Program-made: the position numbers and the translations under genes
Notes under the pieces: model-generated
Databases searched by the model: none
Told to the model about the DNA's origin: nothing
Seen by the model: the letters and a program-made list of their open reading frames with translations, nothing else
Assembly (NCBI GenBank): GCA_017618215.1
Contig: JAFZUQ010000002.1
Coordinates: forward strand, 1 to 64,000
Origin: Elusimicrobiaceae bacterium
GTDB lineage: Bacteria > Elusimicrobiota > Elusimicrobia > Elusimicrobiales > Elusimicrobiaceae
Length of the DNA stretch: 64,000 bases
Direction of reading: 5' to 3'
Shown here: positions 26,874 to 36,442 of the stretch, piece after piece
Layout of the letters: every line of letters begins with the position of its first letter
Numbering within the stretch: position 1 is the stretch's first letter

Positions 26874-27661
26874 ACTTCCTCCGTATGACAATGCGGTATT
26901 GGGCAAGTGCCTGCTGTGTGTAAGTGGTCAATTAAATGCTGTGTATATGGGCCGAAATAATCAGTAACTTCAGTGGAATTGCAAAAATCTTCTTTTGAGC
27001 CGTAAAAAATAATTTGTTTATCTAAAACCAAAAATTTATTTACATATTTGCCGACTTGCGAAACATCATGCGTTACAAGCAAAATAGTTGTTTTGTTTTC
27101 TTTGTTTAAGGCGGAAATAATTTCAAAAAATTCTTCCCTTGAAGAACTGTCTAAAGCGGTGGAAGGTTCATCCAAAATTAAAAATTTAGGTTCATTTATC
27201 AAAGTTCTTGCAAGCAAAACACGCTGTTGCTGCCCTCCGGAAAGCTCGGCAAAGAGTTTATCTTTATAACTAAAGCAATGCAGCCTTTTCATTATTGCAT
27301 CTGTTTTTTTATTGTCTTCTTTATTAAAAAGTTTTAAACCTTTTTTTGTAGAAAGAAGTCCAAGCCGAACAACACCAAAAGCCGTCAAAGGCATATTGCG
27401 AGGAGTATTTGTCTTTTGCTCTAAATAGCCTATATTTTGCCAAGTATTAAAATTTTGAAGAGGTATATCAAACAAATTTATTTTACCTTTTTGCGACGGC
27501 AATAAACCTAATAAAATTTTAATTAAAGTAGTTTTACCGCTACCGTTTGGACCAAGAAGTGCAATAAAATCTCCTGGCATAATTTTAAAATTGATACCTT
27601 TTAAAACTTGTTGCCCCGAGTAAGAAAAAGATAAATTTTTAATTTCCGCTATATTCATCAT
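26870..27661 (-). CDS. znuC: Zinc/manganese ABC transporter ATPase
   Basis: About 263 residues. The ATG at 27661 overlaps the znuA stop (ATGA); the next codon, ATG 27658, is an equally possible start. It shows Walker A GPNGSGKTTLIK, signature LSGGQQQRVLLARTL, Walker B FLILDEPSTALD and switch LVTHDV. The C-terminal tail is histidine-rich (TQHLIDHLHTAGTCPIPHCH), a feature seen in some ZnuC proteins that may sense zinc. Confidence 0.92.
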   Translation of the reverse strand: MMNIAEIKNLSFSYSGQQVLKGINFKIMPGDFIALLGPNGSGKTTLIKILLGLLPSQKGKINLFDIPLQNFNTWQNIGYLEQKTNTPRNMPLTAFGVVRLGLLSTKKGLKLFNKEDNKKTDAIMKRLHCFSYKDKLFAELSGGQQQRVLLARTLINEPKFLILDEPSTALDSSSREEFFEIISALNKENKTTILLVTHDVSQVGKYVNKFLVLDKQIIFYGSKEDFCNSTEVTDYFGPYTQHLIDHLHTAGTCPIPHCHTEEV

Positions 27662-28533
27662 TGCCTTTTGCATTCCAAACCTACTGCCAAATTTTTTAAG
27701 TTTTCAAGCATAAGGGCTTGATATGTTTTACCTTCGGAAAAATCTTGTTTACTTATACCTTCAATCGTATTTAACATTAAAATTTCTGCTCCCGTTTCTT
27801 CGCTGATAGTTAAGGCTAAAGCAGGGTTTAATTGTTCTTCGGAAAAAATATATTTTACTTTATTCTCTTTAATTGCTTTGACTAATTCCGCAATTTCTTT
27901 GGCACTGGGTTCTTGGCCCATATCGGCGGAAAACAAGGCCTCAAACTTTAAATTGTAATCGCGTGCAATATAGCCGAAAGCCAAATGCCCGATATGATAA
28001 ATTGTGCGGTTTTGACAAGTTGGTAAAATATTTGAATATAAATACTTTAAACTTTCCATTTCCTGGGAAAATGCGAACAGATTTTGTTTAATTTTAATTT
28101 CAAGATCAGGGCGAATTTTGATAATGTAATTTGCTAAATTCTGCGTCATAACTTCCGCATTATCAAAGCTCATCCAAACATGCGGATCTTGCGGCAAAAC
28201 TTGCGGTAAATTTTCGGCAAGCATAACAGCATTTTTATCAAGTTTTTGCGCCCAAGGCTCAAGCGTATTTGAAATGTAAAAGAAAATTTGCGATCGCTTT
28301 AATTCCTTGATTGTTTTGGGGGTCGGCTCAAAGGCATGAGCTTCAGTTCCCGGCGGAATAAGCAAAGTTAAATTTGCCGCATCCCCCAAAACTGATTTTG
28401 CAAAAGTATATGGAACATAACTTGAAACAGCTATATTTAAGTGGGATGTATCCTTTTCTTTTTTGCCGCAGGAAATTAAAAAAACTGCCACGCAAAAAAA
28501 CAGCACAGCAGTTTTTTTAACAAAGTATTTCAT
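27658..28533 (-). CDS. znuA: Zinc/manganese-binding lipoprotein
   Basis: A 291-residue cluster A-I solute-binding protein with a lipoprotein signal (FFCVAVFLISC). Likely metal ligands are His in GTEAHAFEPTP and DPHVWMS, His in IYHIGHLAFGYIA, and Asp or Glu in the C-terminal lobe (EEQLNPA). There is no long His-rich loop as in E. coli ZnuA. It captures the metal in the periplasm for ZnuB/ZnuC. It starts 1 base after the kbl stop. Confidence 0.92.
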   Translation of the reverse strand: MKYFVKKTAVLFFCVAVFLISCGKKEKDTSHLNIAVSSYVPYTFAKSVLGDAANLTLLIPPGTEAHAFEPTPKTIKELKRSQIFFYISNTLEPWAQKLDKNAVMLAENLPQVLPQDPHVWMSFDNAEVMTQNLANYIIKIRPDLEIKIKQNLFAFSQEMESLKYLYSNILPTCQNRTIYHIGHLAFGYIARDYNLKFEALFSADMGQEPSAKEIAELVKAIKENKVKYIFSEEQLNPALALTISEETGAEILMLNTIEGISKQDFSEGKTYQALMLENLKNLAVGLECKRQ

Positions 28534-28534
28534 A

Positions 28535-29719
28535 CTAAATCAAACCAAGTTCCTTACCGCATTTTTTGAAGGCGGCAACGGCCTTTTCAAGATCCTTTAA
28601 CTCATGGCCGGATGTAACAATAGTGCGAAGGCGCTCTTTACCGCGCGGAACTGTCGGGAAACAAATTGCCAAAGCAAAAACGCCTTCTTCAAAAAGCATG
28701 GCGCTTAACTTTTTGGCTTTTGTACTGTCGCCGACCATTACAGGCGTGATAGGTGTTTCGCTGTGGCCTGTATCAAAGCCGGCTTTTTTAAGTTCTTCTT
28801 TGAAAAATTTGGTATTGTCCCAAAGTTTTTTAAGACGTTCAGGTTCATTATAAATTACATCTAGACCTGCCAAGCATGTCGCTACTACGGCTGGAGGATG
28901 TGAGCTTGAAAACAAGAACGGACGCGCAACTGACTGCATATAAGCTTTTAAATCTGCTGAGCCTGCCACATATCCGCCGATAGCGGCAAAGGCTTTTGAT
29001 AGTGTACCGATTTGAATATCAACTTTCCCTTTAAGCCCAAAATGTGCAACTGTTCCGCGTCCTTGCGGTCCGATAACACCGCTTGCGTGGGCATCATCAA
29101 CCATAACCATAACATCACGCGGTGCGCAAAGTTTGACGATTTCGGGTAAATTACAAATATCACCGTCCATACTAAAAACTCCATCGGTGACAAGTAAGCG
29201 GCGGCGCGCTTGTTTGACTTCGGGCATATCTAAAATTTCTTTTAAATGTGCCATATCACTATGGCGGTAAATAAGTTTTTTTGCTTTACTTAAACGGCCG
29301 CCATCAATAATTGAGGCGTGGTTAAGTTCGTCTGAAATTAAAACATCTTGTGGGCTTGTCATCAAGCTTTGGCAAACGGCAGTGTTTGAAGTAAAACCTG
29401 ATTGTATTACCAAAGAAGCCTCCGTTCCCTTAAATTCGGCTAAACGCTTTTCAAGTTCCTCATGCAGAGATGTCGTACCAATAATTGTGCGAACTGCCGC
29501 TGTACCGATACCATACTTTTTTGTAGCTTCAACAGCTGCGGCAATAACTTTTGGGTGCGCAGTCATACAAAGATAATTATTAGAAGTTAAATTGATAACT
29601 TTTTTACCACTAATTGTGCAAACGGCATTTTGCATATCTTCCAAAACTGCCGGCTCAATAAAGCGGTTTTCCGCTTTAAGTTGGGCAATCTCATCTTTTA
29701 AAAAATTCATATTTGCCAT
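28535..29719 (-). CDS. kbl: Glycine C-acetyltransferase (2-amino-3-ketobutyrate CoA ligase)
   Basis: A 394-residue PLP enzyme of the alpha-oxoamine synthase family. The PLP lysine lies in IQIGTLSKAFAAIGGY, and the DDAHASGVIGPQGRGT motif is intact. With the upstream tdh it converts L-threonine to glycine plus acetyl-CoA through 2-amino-3-ketobutyrate. AONS-family relatives (BioF, HemA) are alternatives, but the tdh neighbour makes Kbl the best call. A GTAGAGG site precedes the start. Confidence 0.92.
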   Translation of the reverse strand: MANMNFLKDEIAQLKAENRFIEPAVLEDMQNAVCTISGKKVINLTSNNYLCMTAHPKVIAAAVEATKKYGIGTAAVRTIIGTTSLHEELEKRLAEFKGTEASLVIQSGFTSNTAVCQSLMTSPQDVLISDELNHASIIDGGRLSKAKKLIYRHSDMAHLKEILDMPEVKQARRRLLVTDGVFSMDGDICNLPEIVKLCAPRDVMVMVDDAHASGVIGPQGRGTVAHFGLKGKVDIQIGTLSKAFAAIGGYVAGSADLKAYMQSVARPFLFSSSHPPAVVATCLAGLDVIYNEPERLKKLWDNTKFFKEELKKAGFDTGHSETPITPVMVGDSTKAKKLSAMLFEEGVFALAICFPTVPRGKERLRTIVTSGHELKDLEKAVAAFKKCGKELGLI

Positions 29720-29728
29720 ATAGTACCT

Positions 29729-30769
29729 CTACGGAACTAAAATAATTTTACCGCATTCTTTTTTGGGATCTGAAGCAATTTCAAAAGCCTTTTGAAAATC
29801 TTTCATTTTAAATGTGTGTGTAATTACAGGACGCGGATCAATGGCGTGGCTCTTTAAGAGACTTTCCATTTTGTACCAACTTCTAAAAACTTCACGCCCG
29901 GTTATACCCTGCATACGTATTGCCTTAAAAACTATAGAGTTTGCATAATCAAGTGTAACATCAGCTCTCGGTAAACCAAAAGCAATAAAGCGCCCGGCAG
30001 GTTTAACTGCTTTTAAAGCAGTATTTATTGCCGCGGGATTGCCAGACATTTCAATAACAATATCTATGCCGGATTTTTCGCCGCCGGCATCAATAATTTT
30101 TTCCAAAACTTTATCTTCTAATGGATTTATGACTGCATCGGCACCCAATTTTTTAGCTAGTGCTGTTCTAAAAGCTGAAGTTTCCGTACATATAACTTTT
30201 GCTGCGCCGCAAGCTCGTGCAATTTGAGTCGCAAATAAACCTTGCGGACCGCAACCGGAAATTAAAACAGTTTTACCTACAATATCTTCAGTTAATGTAG
30301 CGAAAACAGCATTACCTAAAGGTTCCATAATACTTGCAATATCTTTTAGAGAATTATCAGTATGTTTCCATGCACAACGAGCGGGAATTGCGGCATATTC
30401 CGCAAAACCGCCCGGAACATCAATACCCAAAATTTTCAAATTACTGCAAACATGCCTTTGATCATTTCGGCATTGATAGCACATACCGCAGAAGATATGG
30501 GACTCTACCGACACAAAATCGCCTTTTTGGAAACCTTTTGCTTTATCACCGATTTCCACCACTTCACCGCAAAGTTCGTGCCCGAAAACGAAAGGAAATT
30601 TATGTTTTTTTGCGGCCCAAGAATCATAATAATTATAAATCGGCAAATCACTTCCGCAAATTGAAGCGCAATTAATTTTAATTAAAAGTTCATCACTTTT
30701 TATATTGGGAATATCTATATCAACATATTCTGCACCGGCGGCAGGTTTGGTTTTACAAATTGCTTTCAT
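29729..30769 (-). CDS. tdh: L-threonine 3-dehydrogenase-type zinc alcohol dehydrogenase
   Basis: 346-residue MDR-family enzyme. The catalytic zinc site uses Cys in ASICGSD and His-Glu in FGHELCGEV. The structural zinc site C-x2-C-x2-C-x7-C lies in FCGMCYQCRNDQRHVC. The Rossmann motif is SGCGPQGLFA. It oxidises L-threonine to 2-amino-3-ketobutyrate, the substrate of Kbl, 9 bases downstream. Being zinc-dependent, it shares its transcript with a zinc importer, which may not be chance. AAAGGAG precedes the ATG. Confidence 0.92.
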   Translation of the reverse strand: MKAICKTKPAAGAEYVDIDIPNIKSDELLIKINCASICGSDLPIYNYYDSWAAKKHKFPFVFGHELCGEVVEIGDKAKGFQKGDFVSVESHIFCGMCYQCRNDQRHVCSNLKILGIDVPGGFAEYAAIPARCAWKHTDNSLKDIASIMEPLGNAVFATLTEDIVGKTVLISGCGPQGLFATQIARACGAAKVICTETSAFRTALAKKLGADAVINPLEDKVLEKIIDAGGEKSGIDIVIEMSGNPAAINTALKAVKPAGRFIAFGLPRADVTLDYANSIVFKAIRMQGITGREVFRSWYKMESLLKSHAIDPRPVITHTFKMKDFQKAFEIASDPKKECGKIILVP

Positions 30770-30845
30770 AAAAACTCCTTTGACTTAAAGCATAACAGGC
30801 GCTTGCTTATATTTAACATTATATATAAAAAATGAGCAATTTGAC

Positions 30846-30880
30846 ACAAAAATATCCCCCATCCATTTAGAACGGGGGAC
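30846..30880 (-). terminator. Terminator after nucleoside transporter gene
   Basis: TCCCCC and GGGGGA pair around a 13-base loop; the minus strand continues TATTTTTGT. Confidence 0.65.
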
Positions 30881-30901
30881 ATCATTAAATTTAGTTACCG
30901 T

Positions 30902-32146
30902 TTAACCAATTAATAAACCGGCAAGAATTGCACGGGTACAGCTTGAAAATAAACCGGCAAGTAATGCCCTGAAACCAAGGCGGGATAAATCCCCACGTCT
31001 GCTAGGTGCGATAGAACCGATACCGCCGATTTGTATACCAATTGAAGAAAAGTTTGCAAAACCGCACAAGGCATAACTTAAAATAACTTTGGTGCGTAAG
31101 CTTAGTTCAATAGTATGCCCATTTAAAATTTTAGCGAAATTCGCATAAGCGATAAATTCGTTCAAGACTGTTTTTTCTCCGACCAATTGGCTGGCGGTTA
31201 AGACATCACTTGAATTAACACCCATAAGCCAAGTTAACGGCGAAAATATATAGGCAAAAAGTTGTTGCATGGAAAGCGCCTTACTTAAAAATAGACCTGT
31301 TATCCATTCAAGTGCACCGTTGCATAACGCAATTAACGCAGTAAAAGCAATTAACATACCGGCAACATTGATTGCCAAAAAAACACCGGTTGTGGTACCG
31401 TTTGAAATAGCTTCTAAAATATTAGCGCTCGGATCTTTATAAGAAATTTTTAAATTCCCACCAGTAACAGGTTTTTCTGTTTCCGGCACTAATAATTTAG
31501 AAAACATTACACCTGCAGGGGCGCCCATTAAACTTGCTGCAATTAAGTGTCCGGCAATACCGGGAACTGTATCTTTAAGCATGCTGACATAAGCCATCAT
31601 GACACCGCCGGCAACTGTTGCCATACCACCGGTCATGACACACATAAGTTCAGATTTTGTCATCTTTTCCACATAAGGTTTAATAAGCAAAGGAGCTTCT
31701 GTTTGACCGACGAAAATATTTGCAGCAGCACTTAAACTTTCTGCACCGGATAATTTACATGTTTTACCGATAATCACAGCAAAGACATAAACTACCCATT
31801 GCATAATGCCTAAGTAATATAATAAAGAAATTAAAGCAGAAAAGAAAATAATGGTCGGCAAAACCTGAAAGGCAAAAATATAACCTAAACTGTCTGCTTT
31901 AGCTAAATTGCCGAATACCATTTCTGCACCGGCTTGCTGGAAGGCCAAAATCTTGATTACTACATCATTAAGCCAATTAAAAACTGCTTTACCGGCACTG
32001 GTTTGTAAAATCAGTACGGCGAAAATTACTTGCAAGCCAAAAGCCCAAGCAATGGTCTTCCAATTAATAGCCTTTCTGTTAGTACTAAAGGCATAAGCAA
32101 TGGCGGTAAAAACGAAAAGGCCCAAAACTGCTGCAACATTTTCCAT
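30902..32146 (-). CDS. nupC: Concentrative nucleoside transporter (CNT/NupC family)
   Basis: A 414-residue symporter with about ten membrane segments that imports nucleosides with H+ or Na+. Family motifs are GQTEAPLLIKPY (binding hairpin), TGGMATVAGGVMMAYV, and the second hairpin LMGVNSSDVLTASQLVGEKTVLNEF. ALCGFANFSSIGIQIGGIG is also present. The Gln-Thr-Glu and Asn-Ser-Ser residues that bind nucleoside are present. An AAGGAG ribosome site and own terminator indicate a single-gene unit. Confidence 0.93.
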   Translation of the reverse strand: MENVAAVLGLFVFTAIAYAFSTNRKAINWKTIAWAFGLQVIFAVLILQTSAGKAVFNWLNDVVIKILAFQQAGAEMVFGNLAKADSLGYIFAFQVLPTIIFFSALISLLYYLGIMQWVVYVFAVIIGKTCKLSGAESLSAAANIFVGQTEAPLLIKPYVEKMTKSELMCVMTGGMATVAGGVMMAYVSMLKDTVPGIAGHLIAASLMGAPAGVMFSKLLVPETEKPVTGGNLKISYKDPSANILEAISNGTTTGVFLAINVAGMLIAFTALIALCNGALEWITGLFLSKALSMQQLFAYIFSPLTWLMGVNSSDVLTASQLVGEKTVLNEFIAYANFAKILNGHTIELSLRTKVILSYALCGFANFSSIGIQIGGIGSIAPSRRGDLSRLGFRALLAGLFSSCTRAILAGLLIG

Positions 32147-32246
32147 AATATCTCCTTATTTAGATTAATATAATTTCATTTTACCAATAAAAAACACTTT
32201 TGGCAAATTTACTGTTCTATTACTTCATAAGTATCGTTAAATATAC

Positions 32247-32252
32247 TATAAT
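32247..32252 (+). promoter_or_regulatory. -10-like TATAAT, six bases before metallophosphoesterase
   Basis: TATAAT, then ATTGTA, then ATG 32259. No ribosome site. Confidence 0.5.
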
Positions 32253-32258
32253 ATTGTA

Positions 32259-32999
32259 ATGATATACGCAGTACTATCTGATATCCACGCGAATTACGAG
32301 GCCCTGACCGCCGTACTTAAGAAAGCAGAGGAACTTGGGGCTGAGGCTTATGTGTTTTGCGGGGACTTGGTCGGCTACGGACCGGACCCGGAAAGATGTA
32401 CGCGGCTCGTGATGAAAACTAAACATTTTTTAGGAATCATGGGAAACCACGATTATGCCCTATTCCATAAAGAAGCGAATTCCTGGTTCAGTGATTATGC
32501 AAGAATTTCTTTGAATTATACTTTAAAAAATTTATCCAAATCCTCATTAGAATATATTGAAACTTTGCCTATATCTTTTCAAGGTATACACTTTGCTGCG
32601 ATACATGGTTCCTTTTTGGATCCGTTTAGAGATTATATAGTTACAGCAGAGCAATTCTTGGTCAATTTACAATACTGGAAAGGGCCTGTATGTTTTGTCG
32701 GTCACAGTCATATACCTTTTATTATGAGTTATAAAGAAGGCTATAAACCAAGAATTGAAGTATTTATGGGTAAAGATGTAACTATTGAAATGTTGCCCGG
32801 AATAAGATATATGATTAACCCAGGTTCTATCGGGCAACCAAGAGATTTAAATTCACGTGCATCTTTTGGGCTTATTGATACAAAGAAAAACACATTTCGC
32901 TTGGTAAGAGTTGAATATAATGTCGCTAATGTGCAAAAACGTATGAAAAATTGCGGTTTACCGGAATTTCTATATAGCCGCCTTGGAAAAGGAAGATAA
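32259..32999 (+). CDS. Calcineurin-like metallophosphoesterase
   Basis: A 246-residue phosphoesterase. Metal-binding motifs are complete: DxH in VLSDIHANYEAL, GD in FCGDLVGYGPDP, GNHD in IMGNHDYALF, and GHSH in CFVGHSHIPF with NPGSIGQPRD. It belongs to the YfcE/MJ0936-like single-domain group. The substrate is unknown. It starts without a Shine-Dalgarno and has TATAAT six bases upstream. The HAD gene follows 1 base after its stop. Confidence 0.92.
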   Translation: MIYAVLSDIHANYEALTAVLKKAEELGAEAYVFCGDLVGYGPDPERCTRLVMKTKHFLGIMGNHDYALFHKEANSWFSDYARISLNYTLKNLSKSSLEYIETLPISFQGIHFAAIHGSFLDPFRDYIVTAEQFLVNLQYWKGPVCFVGHSHIPFIMSYKEGYKPRIEVFMGKDVTIEMLPGIRYMINPGSIGQPRDLNSRASFGLIDTKKNTFRLVRVEYNVANVQKRMKNCGLPEFLYSRLGKGR

Positions 33000-33000
33000 A

Positions 33001-33699
33001 ATGATAAATTTTAAAAATATAAAAGTTATAAGTTTTGATGCCGATGATACTCTATGGCAAAATGAAAATTTATTCCGTAAAACCGAATGCGATTTTTGTA
33101 AAATAATGTCACCTTACTCCGATAAAGAAAAGGCAATTAAAGTGCTTTGGAATATGGAAGTTAAAAATATTCCTTTATACGGTTACGGCATTAAAGCTTT
33201 TACTTTAGATATGCTGGACGCCGCTTTAAAATTATCAAAAGGGAAACTGACCGCAAACGAAACAAAACAAATAATCAACCTCGGTAAAAAACTAATTAAA
33301 AGCCCAATAGTTTTATTTGAAGGCGCGGAAAACACTTTAAAAAAATTAAGCAAGAAATATAAAATAGTCGTCACAACAAAAGGCGATTTGCTTGAACAGG
33401 AAAACAAAATTTACCGCTCCGGCCTTGATAGATATTTACATCATATTGAAGTGATGAGCGAGAAAAATAAATCTTCTTATACACGTCTACTTAAAGAATT
33501 AAACATTAAACCGCAAGAATTTTTGATGGTAGGGAACTCAATTAAATCAGACATTTTACCTGTTTTAGCGATCGGTGCAAAAGCCGTTTTTATACCAAGC
33601 AAATTTACCTGGTTTTACGAAGACGGCAACGCAAACAAAATACCTGCAAAGAACTTCATGAAATTGGATAAAATATCACAACTGCTTAAAATGTTATAA
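33001..33699 (+). CDS. HAD-family hydrolase
   Basis: 232 residues from ATG 33001 (AAGGAAG site inside the end of the preceding gene). HAD motif I is ISFDADDTLWQ, motif II VVTTKGD and motif IV FLMVGNSIKSDI, with an alpha-helical C1 cap between. It resembles YjjG/ pyrimidine nucleotidase-like phosphatases. It is probably translated from the same message as the metallophosphoesterase. The convergent ankyrin gene ends 3 bases away. Confidence 0.88.
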   Translation: MINFKNIKVISFDADDTLWQNENLFRKTECDFCKIMSPYSDKEKAIKVLWNMEVKNIPLYGYGIKAFTLDMLDAALKLSKGKLTANETKQIINLGKKLIKSPIVLFEGAENTLKKLSKKYKIVVTTKGDLLEQENKIYRSGLDRYLHHIEVMSEKNKSSYTRLLKELNIKPQEFLMVGNSIKSDILPVLAIGAKAVFIPSKFTWFYEDGNANKIPAKNFMKLDKISQLLKML

Positions 33700-33702
33700 A
33701 CC

Positions 33703-35499
33703 TTAATTCCCGGAAGTTTGAAGTTTGTTTATTTGGGTTTTAGGCATACCGTTTGCATAAGTAGCGCTAGGTGTGTTTTCCAAATCCTTAGGCTTAAAAC
33801 CATTATCGGGAGAAACTGTGCCTTGGGCCTGACTTATTTGTTGTTGGGCCTTAGTTATATTTGCAATTTGGTCTTCGGGTACGCCCATCTTCTTTAATTG
33901 TTCTGGGCTCATTGAAGTTAAATTATTTAAGTCTACGCCTTCCGGTAAAGCACCGGCAGGAATCATTTTTGAAATATCATTCATATTCATCCCGTTAGGC
34001 ATTTGAACATTCGATGGCATATTTTGTAATTGTTGAGTTTTAGAACCATTTTGTGAAGCCATACCCATATTTTGCATTTGTTTAATCATTTCCCCCATAT
34101 TTTCAGCAGCTGCACTGCCTTGACCATTAACCATTGAAGTTATTGCAGACATATCCATGCCGGCCGGCATTTGTGGCATTTGCGGCATTTCTGCTTGACT
34201 ATCTGTATTTTGCAAAGTATTTATTTGTGTATTTGTGGATTGCTGTGATATCTGAACCTGGGTATTACTTTGAACTTTGGGCGTTAAAACTTGATTTTTT
34301 TGATTTTCCTGTGTTTGTTGCACAATAACCCGGTTTTGTTGTGTTTTATTTTTAATCTCAGGGGATACGACATTATTTACATATTCACTAGTGCTTACCT
34401 CTTGTGAAGGAGCAGAAACGGGGGCAGGAACTTCAGCCGCTTGTTGGTTTACCTTCGGTAAAATAATATTACCTTTTTCATCACGCGGTAAATTCTTATA
34501 AGCAATAAAATCTTCTATCATTTTAGCCGCTTCTTTATGCCCAAGCGCTTGTGCCATTTGTAAGGCTGTTTGACCTTTTCTTGTCTTCTTTTGATAATTT
34601 GCGCCGCGCATTAAAAGATTTTGTACTAAATCAGCATTACCATGATAAGCCGCCCAAAAAAGTGCATTTTGGCCATAAATATTACTACTATTAATTTTTG
34701 CACCATTATTCATTAAGTATTCTGCCATCTTCCAATGTTTACCTTTTAAAGCATAAAGCAAAGGTGTCATGCCAAGATTGTTCTTGGCATTTAAATTGGC
34801 CCTGTATGAGACAAGATATTTTGCACTTTCCAAATCCCCGTTTGCTGCTGAAATTATTAAAGGAGTATTGTTATCCTGATCTGTTACACTTGGGGAAACC
34901 CCTCCTGAAAGCATCAAACTTACGCCTATCGGGTTCTTTTTAAAAGCATATAAAAGTAAATTTTCTTTACTTATCCCGTTTATGGCACCGCTAGATAATA
35001 AATGGGAAGCCAAAGTTTCATCTTTTAAATCAATGGCAAGCCCTAAAGGTGTTAAACCTTGCTTTGTACCTAAATTAGGATCAGCCCCGGCATTTAATAA
35101 GACTGAAATTGTATCAAAACTTCTGTTTCTTATGGCTTTAATTAAAGCTGTTTCTGAAGTATTTAAATCTGCCTTATTAGGATCTGCACCCTTTTGTAAT
35201 AATGCAGAAACAATATCCGTATAATCTTTTTCCGCGGCTAATACTATTAAAGGGGTTCCGTTAGATGAAACAATATTAGGGTCAGGAAGCTCTGCATTAA
35301 TTTTAGCTAATGCATCTTCCAAATCACCTTCTTCAATTCTGTTAGTTATTTCATTAATAATTGCGACTGGCGGTATAAGTTTTAGATTAGATACATTTAT
35401 ACTAGTCGGCGATGTCTCTTTATGTGTTGTATTGGCAGTATATAGGACAAGCAACGCCACCGGTAAAATCAAGAACAGTCCCAATAAAAATGTTTTCAT
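33703..35499 (-). CDS. Exported ankyrin-repeat protein with Gln/Met-rich tail
   Basis: A 598-residue protein with an N-terminal membrane/signal segment (FLLGLFLILPVALLVLYTA). Residues ~75-345 hold about eight ankyrin repeats (for example GTPLIVLAAEKDYTDIVSAL, ALFWAAYHGNADLVQNLL). The C-terminal ~240 residues are low-complexity, rich in Gln, Asn and Met with short MPQMPQMP-like runs. It probably sits in the periplasm as a binding scaffold. GGGGT precedes the ATG. The tail could be prone to length variation. Confidence 0.85.
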   Translation of the reverse strand: MKTFLLGLFLILPVALLVLYTANTTHKETSPTSINVSNLKLIPPVAIINEITNRIEEGDLEDALAKINAELPDPNIVSSNGTPLIVLAAEKDYTDIVSALLQKGADPNKADLNTSETALIKAIRNRSFDTISVLLNAGADPNLGTKQGLTPLGLAIDLKDETLASHLLSSGAINGISKENLLLYAFKKNPIGVSLMLSGGVSPSVTDQDNNTPLIISAANGDLESAKYLVSYRANLNAKNNLGMTPLLYALKGKHWKMAEYLMNNGAKINSSNIYGQNALFWAAYHGNADLVQNLLMRGANYQKKTRKGQTALQMAQALGHKEAAKMIEDFIAYKNLPRDEKGNIILPKVNQQAAEVPAPVSAPSQEVSTSEYVNNVVSPEIKNKTQQNRVIVQQTQENQKNQVLTPKVQSNTQVQISQQSTNTQINTLQNTDSQAEMPQMPQMPAGMDMSAITSMVNGQGSAAAENMGEMIKQMQNMGMASQNGSKTQQLQNMPSNVQMPNGMNMNDISKMIPAGALPEGVDLNNLTSMSPEQLKKMGVPEDQIANITKAQQQISQAQGTVSPDNGFKPKDLENTPSATYANGMPKTQINKLQTSGN

Positions 35500-35512
35500 A
35501 ATTTTATACCCC

Positions 35513-36178
35513 TTATTTATTTTTATTGTAAAATCTTAAACCTTCTTTGGCTGCTTCCTGCTCGGCAGTTTTTTTATTACTCCCTTTACCCCTGCCGATT
35601 TCTTGGCCGTTAACCATAACCGCTATAGTGAATACTTGATTATGCTGTGGGCCTATTTTTGAAATTACTGTATATTCCGGTATTGGTTTTTTACGATGTT
35701 GCAAATACTCTTGTAAAGCACTTTTATAATCATGTGTATCTACTTCTATTTTTTGTGTTTGCAACCAAGTTTTTATAAAAGCAGCAGCACTATCAAAACC
35801 ACCATCTAAATAAATAGCACCGATTACGGCTTCCATGGCATTGGATAAAATACTTTGCCTATCACGCCCACCTGTAGCAATCTCCCCTGCACCCAGCAAC
35901 ATAAATTTACCTAAATGTAAATCTGCAGCCCAAGTATAGAGATTACGCCTTGAAACCAAATTTGCTTTTATCTTAGAAAGCACCCCCTCTTCCTTTGTAT
36001 CAAGTTTACGGTACAGGTAGGCCGCAACAACAAGGCCTAAGACACTATCCCCTAAAAATTCAAGACGCTCATTATGATGAGCACCATTACAATGATACGA
36101 ACGATGAGTGAGTGCTTCCTTTAAAATATTCTTATCTTTAAAGGTGTAAGAAAGGACCTTTTCAAGTTCTTCTTGCAC
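35513..36178 (-). CDS. rnc: Ribonuclease III
   Basis: A 221-residue double-strand-specific RNase for rRNA and mRNA processing. The catalytic motif NERLEFLGDSVLGLVVAAY and the second acidic helix MEAVIGAIYLDGGF are intact. A C-terminal dsRNA-binding domain (YKSALQEYLQHRKKPIPEY to KKTAEQEAAKEGL) is complete. It closes the yceD-rpmF-plsX-fabG-acpP-rnc cluster and starts 3 bases after acpP. Confidence 0.97.
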   Translation of the reverse strand: MQEELEKVLSYTFKDKNILKEALTHRSYHCNGAHHNERLEFLGDSVLGLVVAAYLYRKLDTKEEGVLSKIKANLVSRRNLYTWAADLHLGKFMLLGAGEIATGGRDRQSILSNAMEAVIGAIYLDGGFDSAAAFIKTWLQTQKIEVDTHDYKSALQEYLQHRKKPIPEYTVISKIGPQHNQVFTIAVMVNGQEIGRGKGSNKKTAEQEAAKEGLRFYNKNK

Positions 36179-36181
36179 TAC

Positions 36182-36424
36182 TTATTTTGCTTTTGCTTTG
36201 ATGTGGTCAATAGCTTCGCCGACGGTTTTGATCTTTTCTGCTTGTTCATCGGGTATTTCAACACCAAATTCTTCTTCTAAAGCCATAATAAGTTCAACTG
36301 TGTCAAGGGAATCTGCCCCTAAATCGTTGACGAATTGTGCTTCGGGTTTAACTTGTTCCGGTTCAACACGAAGTTGTTCAACGATGATATTTTTTACTCT
36401 TTCTTCTACTGATTTTGCGTCCAT
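36182..36424 (-). CDS. acpP: Acyl carrier protein
   Basis: 80 residues from ATG 36424, chosen for the GGAGG site five bases ahead. The phosphopantetheine serine is in [16 protein letters not shown] (Ser39). Typical acidic four-helix carrier of fatty-acyl intermediates. It lies between fabG and rnc in the conserved fatty-acid gene cluster. Confidence 0.97.
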   Translation of the reverse strand: MDAKSVEERVKNIIVEQLRVEPEQVKPEAQFVNDLGADSLDTVELIMALEEEFGVEIPDEQAEKIKTVGEAIDHIKAKAK

Positions 36425-36442
36425 ATTTTCCTCCATAGAAAA

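Noticed and set aside
30770..30845. Riboswitch or Zur operator ahead of tdh
   Set aside because: I see no conserved aptamer pattern or clear zinc-regulator palindrome in the short AT-rich leader.
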